Of a stretch of 64,000 nt of DNA, positions 51,988 to 60,197 are shown piece by piece; within the stretch, counting starts at the first letter, position 1; each line of letters starts with the position of its first letter. The DNA is from Salinigranum salinum (lineage in GTDB: Archaea > Halobacteriota > Halobacteria > Halobacteriales > Haloferacaceae), in contig NZ_VTOJ01000001.1 in the NCBI RefSeq assembly GCF_009176545.1, positions 620,001-684,000 on the forward strand. Direction: 5' to 3'. A program made the translations under genes and the position numbers. The notes under the pieces are model-generated. The model had not been told where the DNA came from. It made no database searches and saw only the letters and a program-made list of their open reading frames with translations.

Positions 51988-52443
51988 TCATACAACATCC
52001 CAAGTGTATAGACTCTCTGCGACGTAATTTACCATCATTCCAGCTCCGATTCCAACAAGATTCGCGATAGTTGGCCAAAACTCATGATCCAAGATCATGA
52101 ATGAGAACTGAATGAAAGTGGTGAGTAGATATAATACTCCAAATGCAACGCAAAGCCCGACTAACCGGACTATATGAGATCTTCCCCATCTCTTAATGAA
52201 CGCACCAGTACCTGAGACCCCTTCGTCCGCAAACGTCCAGTTATCATTTATCACAAACATCGTCGATATAGATACCTCTGCTCCGATCCCTTTTGCTAGA
52301 AGGGGATAAAATCCGACTACCGCCGTTAATGCTGCAACAATGATTGTCTCCAATGTTGCACCGACAGCACCTACAGAAATAAACTGCCCAATTCTAGCAT
52401 TGTGAAAGAGGGCCTCAACTCTTGAATCAATCGTCATTTTCAT
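51988..52443 (-). CDS. GtrA-family membrane protein (probable polyprenyl-phosphate-sugar flippase)
   Basis: A 151-residue protein with four hydrophobic helices: GQFISVGAVGATLETIIVAAL, FYPLLAKGIGAEVSISTMFV, IVRLVGLCVAFGVLYLLTTF, and FWPTIANLVGIGAGMMVNYV. INDNWTFAD after the second helix is the conserved GtrA N-x-x-W-T-F motif. GtrA proteins are thought to flip polyprenyl-phosphate sugars. Its start overlaps the end of the GT2 gene by 17 bases (or 11 if the ATG at 52437 is used), so the two are coupled. Confidence 0.9.
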   Translation of the reverse strand: MKMTIDSRVEALFHNARIGQFISVGAVGATLETIIVAALTAVVGFYPLLAKGIGAEVSISTMFVINDNWTFADEGVSGTGAFIKRWGRSHIVRLVGLCVAFGVLYLLTTFIQFSFMILDHEFWPTIANLVGIGAGMMVNYVAESLYTWDVV

Positions 52444-53203
52444 CCAGGTCCAAGAGATTCGACTGAACTGTTTGGTCTACGTTCCGGAACCGGGGGCTAC
52501 TTGCAATTGCGTCAGTTCGACGTTTGATATTTATGAGCGCGGTCGCTAGCTCGATTGATGTCGAAATTGGGTTGACGGTTGAATTGGGGTGGTCTTTCCA
52601 GTCTACAGGGACTTCGGCAATTTTGTATCCGAGTGAACCGGCTACACTTACAAATTCCATATCCCACGCAAACCCGGGCTCGTAGCAATGATGACCGATG
52701 GATTCCCAAGCTTCTGCACGTACCGCCTTGGCACCACATTGGTAATCCCGACACTGAGTTGGAAGCATTTTTCGAGCAGTGTAAGCAAAGACGTCTCCTA
52801 GAAACCGGCGCATGATCGTTTGATGTGACATAATTCTTGATGAAGGATGTCGACGAGAGGATATACAGACATCTTCATTACCATCAGATACTTGAGAAAT
52901 AATGTCATATAAAGAGGAAGCTGGAACAGAACCATCAGCGTCAGCAAATGCAAGTATATCTGTGTTCAGTAGGTCAAATCCAGACATAATAGCGCTTCCT
53001 TTGCCCCTTCTATCCTCAGAAATATGAATTGAGTCAACAACGTTGTCCAATTCAGAAATACTCTCCTCACTTGGCGAGTCTATTTCAACGTGAATCCTTC
53101 CTGGTTTTATTGTATTTTTGATATTTTCGATGTATTGTAGCAGTGTCTGTACGTCCGGATTATATGCTGGGATCACAATCCCAGATGAGAGATCATTGCT
53201 CAT
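52427..53203 (-). CDS. GT2 glycosyltransferase, dolichyl-phosphate sugar synthase-like
   Basis: A 258-residue cytoplasmic-face enzyme that should transfer a sugar from a nucleotide donor to polyprenyl phosphate. The GT-A fold has GIVIPAYNPDVQTLLQYIEN at the start, the donor-binding DILAFADADGSVPASS with the DAD metal motif, and RDYQCGAKAVRAEAWE in the acceptor region. There is no C-terminal membrane helix; the following GtrA protein supplies the membrane partner. The product is a candidate donor for the GT39-type half of the fusion protein at 53822. Most like DPM1/ALG5-type enzymes; the sugar is unknown. Confidence 0.9.
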   Translation of the reverse strand: MSNDLSSGIVIPAYNPDVQTLLQYIENIKNTIKPGRIHVEIDSPSEESISELDNVVDSIHISEDRRGKGSAIMSGFDLLNTDILAFADADGSVPASSLYDIISQVSDGNEDVCISSRRHPSSRIMSHQTIMRRFLGDVFAYTARKMLPTQCRDYQCGAKAVRAEAWESIGHHCYEPGFAWDMEFVSVAGSLGYKIAEVPVDWKDHPNSTVNPISTSIELATALINIKRRTDAIASSPRFRNVDQTVQSNLLDLDENDD

Positions 53204-53336
53204 ATTTGTATAATGATAAGCGGTATACGCTCGTTTGAACCTCGATGACCCATCATTCTTATCAAATTATAGGTTATATCGAACATTTTTAAATCTTGTG
53301 ATACTTGATGAACATAATGAACTTTAATTTGTATAT

Positions 53337-53702
53337 GTGTCTGATCATAGCATCTTGTTACGAAATAATCGCTCTTTTGTAGGGATAGTTGGTGCTGTTC
53401 AACAACTGCTTGGGGACCAAGAAGAGGAGACTGCACCAGAAGTATCTGGCACGAATGATTGGCTGAAACTGTTTAGGTCAGACGTGGTCGTAGTAAATTT
53501 ACTCCTACTGGTTCGCTCCAAGGGTAACATCTGTTCCCACTGCCGTTCTGTCCTGGCCAGAGGCTCTCTATGTAAGGACTGTAGCCGCGCGCTCAACGGC
53601 AGGGATAAGACTAGCTTCGGTCATGAGAAGGCTGCACTCAAAAATCGATTACTCTCAACTAAGCGCGTCTCTACGGTTCAAAACGATCCTCTACTAAATT
53701 AA
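53337..53702 (+). CDS. Possible small Cys-rich protein (weak)
   Basis: A 121-residue open frame in a 618-base gap. It contains CSHCRSVLARGSLCKDC, a plausible zinc-binding cluster, and an acidic stretch DQEEETAPEVSGTNDW. However, it has no recognisable family, no clear promoter, and its composition is mixed. It may be a fragment of an older gene. The rest of the gap (53204-53336 and 53703-53821) is AT-rich and appears empty apart from promoters. Confidence 0.25.
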   Translation: MSDHSILLRNNRSFVGIVGAVQQLLGDQEEETAPEVSGTNDWLKLFRSDVVVVNLLLLVRSKGNICSHCRSVLARGSLCKDCSRALNGRDKTSFGHEKAALKNRLLSTKRVSTVQNDPLLN

Positions 53703-53821
53703 GAAACCGAGGTCACACTCGGGACAATGCGCTGGCACGCCAATCGCTCCACGCGCCTCACCCCCAAAAATCCATACGATTGACAAAATTCTGATGCCCG
53801 GAAAAAGCTTCTTAGTATTTC

Positions 53822-56800
53822 ATGTTAAATGACTACATAGCAACACAATCGAACCATTTATGTGATGTCATTTCTAGTGCATCAATGACAAACATGATGG
53901 TAGAAAGCAATTTCGTGCCTAAATATTTAATAATAACATTATTTGCGATTCTGTTTGGTGCTTTCTGGGCAGTACTTAATCTTTATAACTATTATCCAGT
54001 CCTAAAAATGTGGATAGATAGACTGCTCAGCCAAAAATTCCATCGAGCTACACTTTCGCTGGACGAAGATATGAACCATTTACCTGAGCTCGATGTTTAT
54101 ATACCAGCATATAAAGAAGGGGAAGTAATTGATCAGTCAATTGAATCGGTAAATAACACAAATTATCCTAATGTATCCTTGTATATATTGGTTGAACCGG
54201 ATGATGATGACACACGAGGTCGTCTAACTGAGCTCAAAAGTCAGTTTGACTTTACAGAAATTGTCGTTCCTCTGGATTACCCTGGAGACTCAAATAAACC
54301 GCGTGCATTGAATTATGCTTTTGAGCAGACCACTGGCGAAATATGTGGTGTACTTGATGCAGAGAACATAGTAGAGCCAGATTTTTTCACAAAAATAGCC
54401 TCCGCCCTCACTACTGGTGAGAAAGACTATGCGCAAGGCATGGTAGACATGATTAATGAAGATGATGGCTGGTTAAATACTCTTTTCCGTGCTGAATATG
54501 GGTACTGGTACCAGATTATATTCCCCTCTTTCGTCTGGACACGTTTCCCTCTTCCATTAAGCGGTACGTCATGCTTTTTTTGGCGAAGTGTTTTGGAAGA
54601 TGTCTCGTCCTACCGATATCAAGAGAATCGGACTCCTTGGGGTCAGGAGGCAAAAGAATGGTTTAGTACGCATGATCTAACAGGACACTGTCCGTGGGAT
54701 CAAAGAAATGTCACCGAAGATTTTGAGTTGGGACTCCACTTATGGATACAGGACTACAAGTTTGCCCTTGTTGATTCGGTTATTACTGAGGAGTCACCTC
54801 TTGAAGTAGACAACTGGATCCGTCAGCGTACCCGTTGGCAAAAAGGGAAAATATATACATTTAGTCAATATGTACGCAATCCGCCTAGTAATCCCAAGCA
54901 AGCGCTCCACGTCATCTGGCAATCGTTCCTCCCACATCTTGGACCAGTTAATATTGCAGGAATTGTTATACTTTTGATATTCTCATATGCAGTAGGTTAT
55001 ACCTTAACTCCAATCGTTGATTCGGTACTGACAGCATCGTTCGCGTTCTTTTTGATCGGGTTACTCTCTCACGCTTATGGATATTGGAAGGTGTCAGATC
55101 ACCCTCCTCATATCAAGCTAGGTCGGGCTGTGATGATATTATTTACACTTCCATTATATTGGCTGCTTCACTGGGGAGCTGACCTTCGAGCTCTTAAACA
55201 GACCTACCTTGGACAATTTCACTGGGAGAAAACCACACATACTGGCCGTAATAGCACGCTGACGAGTGGTGGGACGATTAATGATATTGATTATTCAGCA
55301 CGTGTGAAACAATATGCATCCGAGATTAAGCTAGTAGGAGTGGTAGCAACGGTTGGTACAGTTCTCTACAGCCATTCCGTTCTTGAGATGAGTCTTTGGA
55401 TTGACGAAGCATACACCTTGTCAGTTAGAGGAAGCATGCCGATCTCATCACTAATCAACGTGCAATCAGATCCGCATCCCCCAGTCTATTATATACTCAC
55501 TCATATTTGGATGAATATATTTGGGGAGCCACTCATTTCAGCTCGAATCATTTCAGTCATTGCCAGTGTCTTATCGATCTTTGCTATGTACCAGCTAGGA
55601 CGTGCTTTGTATAACCATCGGACAGGTATATTCGCATCAGCTTTGCTTACTTTTTCCACGTTCCAAGTACACTATGCCCAAGTAGCTCGAATGTATGCTC
55701 TATTTTCACTATTCACGATATTATCAACCTATTGTTTCGTTCGCATGTTACAAACTAAAACGACTCGCAGCGTCACTTTATATATCATAGTCACGTTGGT
55801 AATGATATACACTCATTTATTTGCGGGTTTCGTGGTGGTTGCACAATCGTTATTCATACATTATTCGTATTTTATTCCAGGAAAGAACGCTGACCTATCT
55901 ATTCCGTCGTTATCCCAGTGGTGGGGAGTTAAGATCATCATCTTCGCCGCGTCCCTTCCGTGGCTCGTATTGAAACTCCCGGCATACCTCCCTTGGCTTG
56001 GTACTGGTAGTCAAGCGCAGCGTATTAATTGGATTACTGAGCCAGATATATCAGTATTTTTTGATACAGTTCTGTTTTATATGGGCTACCCAGATATATA
56101 TCCTGTTCTCGCAGGAAATCCGATCACAAGGCGGCTAAGTATAGCTATTTCAACTATCGTAGGTATCGTTATCGGAATTATGATATTAAAAAGAATTAGA
56201 ATTCGGATGAGACACGGTCAATCAGAACTTGTTGAAAGAAAAACTCATTTTGCTGTTTTTATCGTGCTATCGATGACTGTTCTTCCTTATCTTGTCTCAC
56301 ATATCGTAACGCCTCTGTATGTTATCAGATATACCATTCCCGGTGGTATCCTGTTCTATGTTGTTGTTAGCCACGGAATTGAGGAAATTGATACAACTGT
56401 AATCCAGTACTTGGTTATTGGAGTTTTATTGCTTGGAATGATGGGAAATCTTGCAGTATATTCTCAAGGAGAATCAATTGAACAGTGGGAAGAAGCATCA
56501 GCCTGGGTTGAAGAGAATGGCGACTCAGATGATCTTGTGCTAATGAATCCCTATTGGATTGACAACGCATTCCTGTACTATTATGATAATCCATCTGCAG
56601 CAATTGCACAATATCCCGGCTCAGACTCCACCCCTAGTGAAGGAGACCCAGATAGACTCCGGGCGCTTGTCACAAACAACGAAACGGTGATGATTGTCAG
56701 TTGGGGATACGGTTCAAAAGAATCTATAAGGAGCGTCCTTCGAGAAACCCACTCACTTGAAAATAGGAAGCGTTTCGGCGTTATTGAGGTATATAAATAC

Positions 56801-56830
56801 GAACAGAGGGAAGACAGCCAGAAGAAATAA
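53822..56830 (+). CDS. GT2::GT39 fusion, putative polysaccharide synthase with C-terminal PMT-like glycosyltransferase
   Basis: A 1002-residue membrane protein in two halves. Residues 1-470 resemble cellulose-synthase-type GT2 enzymes: a TM helix at 33-56, ELDVYIPAYKEG, a DxD-like LDAENIVEPD (D179), the catalytic Asp in VTEDFELG (about 300), and QRTRW at 335-339, followed by TM helices at about 370-450. Residues 500-1002 resemble GT39/PMT-type GT-C enzymes: LWIDEAYTLSVRG (DE at 528-529), QSDPHPPVYYILTHIW, VHYAQVARMYALF, about nine further helices, and a C-terminal extracytoplasmic domain with ASAWVEENG and a Tyr-rich segment. The GT2 half would polymerise or extrude a glycan from nucleotide sugar; the GT-C half would use a lipid-linked sugar on the outer face. 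An in-frame ATG at 53885 is another start. Confidence 0.85.
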   Translation: MLNDYIATQSNHLCDVISSASMTNMMVESNFVPKYLIITLFAILFGAFWAVLNLYNYYPVLKMWIDRLLSQKFHRATLSLDEDMNHLPELDVYIPAYKEGEVIDQSIESVNNTNYPNVSLYILVEPDDDDTRGRLTELKSQFDFTEIVVPLDYPGDSNKPRALNYAFEQTTGEICGVLDAENIVEPDFFTKIASALTTGEKDYAQGMVDMINEDDGWLNTLFRAEYGYWYQIIFPSFVWTRFPLPLSGTSCFFWRSVLEDVSSYRYQENRTPWGQEAKEWFSTHDLTGHCPWDQRNVTEDFELGLHLWIQDYKFALVDSVITEESPLEVDNWIRQRTRWQKGKIYTFSQYVRNPPSNPKQALHVIWQSFLPHLGPVNIAGIVILLIFSYAVGYTLTPIVDSVLTASFAFFLIGLLSHAYGYWKVSDHPPHIKLGRAVMILFTLPLYWLLHWGADLRALKQTYLGQFHWEKTTHTGRNSTLTSGGTINDIDYSARVKQYASEIKLVGVVATVGTVLYSHSVLEMSLWIDEAYTLSVRGSMPISSLINVQSDPHPPVYYILTHIWMNIFGEPLISARIISVIASVLSIFAMYQLGRALYNHRTGIFASALLTFSTFQVHYAQVARMYALFSLFTILSTYCFVRMLQTKTTRSVTLYIIVTLVMIYTHLFAGFVVVAQSLFIHYSYFIPGKNADLSIPSLSQWWGVKIIIFAASLPWLVLKLPAYLPWLGTGSQAQRINWITEPDISVFFDTVLFYMGYPDIYPVLAGNPITRRLSIAISTIVGIVIGIMILKRIRIRMRHGQSELVERKTHFAVFIVLSMTVLPYLVSHIVTPLYVIRYTIPGGILFYVVVSHGIEEIDTTVIQYLVIGVLLLGMMGNLAVYSQGESIEQWEEASAWVEENGDSDDLVLMNPYWIDNAFLYYYDNPSAAIAQYPGSDSTPSEGDPDRLRALVTNNETVMIVSWGYGSKESIRSVLRETHSLENRKRFGVIEVYKYEQREDSQKK

Positions 56831-57271
56831 ACTGAATTATACCTACGAGTTGATGAACAACGTAATCAAAAATCCCAGCAGAGACTTCCAAGTATAGCAT
56901 CACGTCAAGAGTGACTGTGTTGAATATATAACTTGTCAACGCGCTATAACTCCAAACGGTAATTGGCTGTTATAAACCACGACGATCAGGCCTTATTAAC
57001 AATTAGTGAATCTAAACAGCCCAGGCCTGTTTGATTATACTACGTCATGAATAATCGGTATAGATGCTGTTGTGTACTTATGGAAGTTCTAGGTGTCTAT
57101 AATACTCTAGAATAGATAATTTCTTTCCCAAATATTTAAAAATTTCTTTTGTCGGAGTGGATTGTTTTTTAATATCTTCTCATCAATATCTCACATTTCA
57201 ATTTATACTGCCTCAAGAAAACTAGTTTGTAATGGAATCAACATAGGACCAATATCAACCGGTGAATAGAA
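56831..57271. other. AT-rich non-coding stretch
   Basis: No credible gene is seen. It contains many A/T runs, e.g. around 57,130-57,170, and probably lies at the junction between the polysaccharide locus and the next mobile unit. Confidence 0.5.
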
Positions 57272-57420
57272 TCAGCGCCCCGGGCTGTGGGAAACTCAGG
57301 GCGCTCATTCCAGATCGCATGCCCCCACGAGGGAAGCACGCAATGGGGTCTCAGACTAAACCTCTGATTCCCCGTCCTGTCTACTCGCTCACGGCACAAA
57401 GCCGTGGTGCTTAGTCGGGT
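57272..57420 (-). other. GC-rich structured remnant, possibly an IS200/IS605-type right end
   Basis: A sharply GC-richer island in AT-rich DNA, with three potential stems: AGCGCCC (57274-57280) with GGGCGCT (57299-57305), CCCCA (57323-57327) with TGGGG (57344-57348), and CACGGC (57390-57395) with GCCGTG (57401-57406). On the minus strand, a GTG-AGC-GAG-TAG frame end comes first, then the stems, an order that resembles a tnpB stop followed by the end sequence of an IS605-like element. No transposase gene is present. The similarity is from memory; it could instead be another structured RNA. Confidence 0.3.
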
Positions 57421-57476
57421 CACCGCGCGTCAGCGTTCCTCTGTGGGGCGAAACCAGCTGAACGCAAAATACGACA

Positions 57477-58673
57477 GTGAGAACTAGAGATACATCTTCG
57501 TCAATCGAACAAAAACAGAAATACCCGCCACACGCTACCCCTGAAGCCAGGGGATATGCGGATTCAATCGATACTGCGAATGCAGAATCGCATTCGCAGA
57601 AAACTCAGTTGGAAGTCTGCACCGTCGGTGACGCAATTGAGACGTTCCTTGGAGAACAGACCGAGTACGCACCCTCAACGACAAGACAGTACGTGTCTGT
57701 TCTGAGGTTCTTCAACCGCTGGACTTCGCAACAAGGCCTCGACTACACGAGTGAGTTGACTCCACTGCATGTGATACAGTTCCGGAACTGGCGCCAGCAC
57801 CGAGCGCCAGTGAAGGTTCCTTCGCTCAAAAAAATCACAATCAACTCTCAGATGGCCAAAATCCGCCGGTTTCTGAGATGGTGCGAGACAATCAACGTCG
57901 TTACACCGGGGCTACCCGAGACGGTAGACTTCATTAGGATCGTCGACGACGAAGACGTTCGACACGAAGTTCTGGACCCCGAGAAGGCCCAGACAATCCA
58001 ACGTCACCTGAACAAGTGGCAATATGCTACGAGAGACCACATCACATGGATTCTCAAGCTCGAATTCGGTGCAAGGACCGGAGACATTCGTTCCATCGAT
58101 CTGGAAGACTTAGAGCTTGAGGGGAATCAGCCTCACTTGCGACTACGTCACAGACCTGACCATGGGACTAGACTCAAGAACGGCAAGCAGAGTGAACGGA
58201 CTATCGCCCTCTCACCGGAAGCTTGCAGAGTCCTCGTGGATTACATCGAGTCAAACCGAGCTGATGTTGTTGACGAGTACGGACGCCGCCCACTGCTCAC
58301 CACAGCAAACGGGCGAATCAGCAAGTCAACCATTCGGAGCTACTCTTACAAGTGGACGCGACCCTGTAAGATCGGCCTTGGCTGTCCGCACGGTAAGGAC
58401 GATGACAAATGTCCCGCAGCAGGAAGCAAAGGCGCACACAAATGTCCCTCAAGTCAGAGTTCACACTGTGCAAGGACGGGCTACCTGACATACGAGCTGA
58501 ATTCGGGAGTCGATCCAGTCCACCTGTCGGGAAGATGTGATGTCTCCGAAGAGGTGCTATCGAAGCACTACGATATGCGTTCTGAACAAGAACAAATGTT
58601 CGTTCGGCAGCGAGCGTTCGAAACTGCTCGTCTAAGCTACCAGTCCTTCGGAGGTGTCGAGAATGACCGGTGA
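57477..58673 (+). CDS. Tyrosine recombinase / integrase, overlapping a serine recombinase
   Basis: A 398-residue integrase. The N-terminal 45 residues are a polar extension. The core-binding domain covers about 50-160 (STTRQYVSVLRFFNRWTSQQ). The catalytic first Arg is in FGARTGDIRSIDLEDL, the HxxR box is in SHCARTGYLTYEL, and the nucleophile is in LSKHYDMRSEQE. A Cys-rich insertion CKIGLGCPHGKDDDKC...HKCP lies before the HxxR box, as in the integrase at 47875; the two also share RFLRWC-type and DEYGRxPLL segments, so they are paralogues. The start is GTG 57477. The stop overlaps the next gene, giving a two-recombinase operon. Confidence 0.88.
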   Translation: MRTRDTSSSIEQKQKYPPHATPEARGYADSIDTANAESHSQKTQLEVCTVGDAIETFLGEQTEYAPSTTRQYVSVLRFFNRWTSQQGLDYTSELTPLHVIQFRNWRQHRAPVKVPSLKKITINSQMAKIRRFLRWCETINVVTPGLPETVDFIRIVDDEDVRHEVLDPEKAQTIQRHLNKWQYATRDHITWILKLEFGARTGDIRSIDLEDLELEGNQPHLRLRHRPDHGTRLKNGKQSERTIALSPEACRVLVDYIESNRADVVDEYGRRPLLTTANGRISKSTIRSYSYKWTRPCKIGLGCPHGKDDDKCPAAGSKGAHKCPSSQSSHCARTGYLTYELNSGVDPVHLSGRCDVSEEVLSKHYDMRSEQEQMFVRQRAFETARLSYQSFGGVENDR

Positions 58674-60033
58674 ACGGCGCGATTTGGCCAGAGAATATAA
58701 CGCGAATATGATTCGGTCAGTCATAACTGGCAGTATCATATCGGGTATAAATACTGTTGGACAGAGTACAAGTTCGACCTTTGTTGGTGCTGTCCTAGTA
58801 GTGTTGCTGGCTAACGTTGTAGCTTGGACGTTCGGAGTAGATTCGTCACTCTTCGGACCTCTGGCATTGTCGGCGTTCCTCAGAGAAAAGGATGAATCCG
58901 AGTCAGATTACAAAGTCATCAATTGCCTTATTTACGCTCGTGTCAGCGACGATAAACAAGTGAAAGATGGGAATGGTCTCGAAAATCAAGTGGGTACATG
59001 TGAGAAGTTGGTCGAAGAGCGAGGATACAACCTTCTTCACGAACCGATATTAGACAAGGGAATCTCTGGAACCGAGTTTGACCGTCCAGGTCTGCACAAA
59101 CTCCTCCAGCTATCTGAAGATCTGCCCGTAGACTGTATCGTCGTAGATAAAGTGGACCGGCTGGGCCGCAGGGCACCACAGACACTCAGTATGGTGGATA
59201 CTCTGCAGCACGATTTCGGGGTTACAATCGTTACTCCGACTTCCCGGATTGATATAATGACCATTGAAGGGTTGGTCTCGGCTTCGTTCTCAATCATCAT
59301 GGCGGACGTTGAGAATCGGAATCGTGGGGAACGTGTACAGAAGGGGAAGGTCACTGCGTTCCGGAATCGGAACTGGGATTCGTGGTTCCGCAAGGTCCCC
59401 TTCGGATACAAAAAGAAAGGAGACTGGACGGACCCCAACGCGACTGAGAGGTGGATCGAAGTTGACGAGTCTACGAGAGGCGTCGTTGAAGCGATATTCA
59501 CACATTTCAATGACATCAAGGACATGACTGCCCCGTACGCGGAGGTCAGCCGTCACACCGAACGGGAATACGGGGTTGAGATGCGTGGTAGTGATATCAA
59601 AGGGATATTGCAAAACCCGGTCTACGTCGGAAAACCTGTCGCCCAAGTAACAATGATGGATGGGAGATCGATTACCGAGATCGTCGAAGACGAAAGTCTT
59701 CGACTCATCGATGAAGAGACACAGGAACAGGCGCTTGCCATGATCGGACAGATCGGTGATAAGCATTCAAGAAAATCCAGCAGCAATATCATCTCTCTCG
59801 AGTCACTTCTCGAAGAGTTCCACCCGCTGGCACTGGTAGAGGAAGTCGATGGGTTTGGCCTGTCCTGTTCGCAGTGTCGTGGTGAACTGGTGAAGAACGG
59901 GACAAAGAGGCTTGATGAGAGTTCGATGTCCACGGATACCAGACGAGTCACGAACCTGAAGTGTGTCGAGTGTGGTAAGCAGAGGAAGTTGGTGTCCCGC
60001 TGGACTCTCTTCCGTCTCGAGAGATCTCGATAG
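58663..60033 (+). CDS. Large serine recombinase with N-terminal membrane segment
   Basis: A 456-residue recombinase. The resolvase domain starts near residue 87 with INCLIYARVSDDKQ, which supplies the catalytic Ser (S95). Further motifs are DKGISGTEFDRPGLHKLL and VVDKVDRLGRRAPQT. The recombinase (PF07508-like) domain follows (KVPFGYKKKGDW, NPVYVGKPVAQ), and near the C-terminus a zinc ribbon with CSQC and CVEC. The first 80 residues are unusual: they include a strongly hydrophobic segment, STFVGAVLVVLLANVVAWTF (39-58), predicted as a membrane helix. The start is ATG 58663, overlapping the upstream stop by 11 bases; GTG 58654 is possible too. Confidence 0.88.
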   Translation: MTGERRDLAREYNANMIRSVITGSIISGINTVGQSTSSTFVGAVLVVLLANVVAWTFGVDSSLFGPLALSAFLREKDESESDYKVINCLIYARVSDDKQVKDGNGLENQVGTCEKLVEERGYNLLHEPILDKGISGTEFDRPGLHKLLQLSEDLPVDCIVVDKVDRLGRRAPQTLSMVDTLQHDFGVTIVTPTSRIDIMTIEGLVSASFSIIMADVENRNRGERVQKGKVTAFRNRNWDSWFRKVPFGYKKKGDWTDPNATERWIEVDESTRGVVEAIFTHFNDIKDMTAPYAEVSRHTEREYGVEMRGSDIKGILQNPVYVGKPVAQVTMMDGRSITEIVEDESLRLIDEETQEQALAMIGQIGDKHSRKSSSNIISLESLLEEFHPLALVEEVDGFGLSCSQCRGELVKNGTKRLDESSMSTDTRRVTNLKCVECGKQRKLVSRWTLFRLERSR

Positions 60034-60197
60034 TCAACCCCAGTAATACACGTTTTAAATCTCTATTTTTTCTATATGTTCGTGGAGCCTTCTTGATATT
60101 ATCTTTCAGTGACAAAAATCAAGTGCTGAATATAGAGGATGCAGTTATCACAGTGTGGGTATGCTCAATCTGTATTGGTGAAGAGGATTAGTCGCCG

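Noticed and set aside
57238..57423. A 61-codon minus-strand open frame through the structured block
   Set aside because: Short, not acidic, and fully within a region better explained by DNA or RNA structure.
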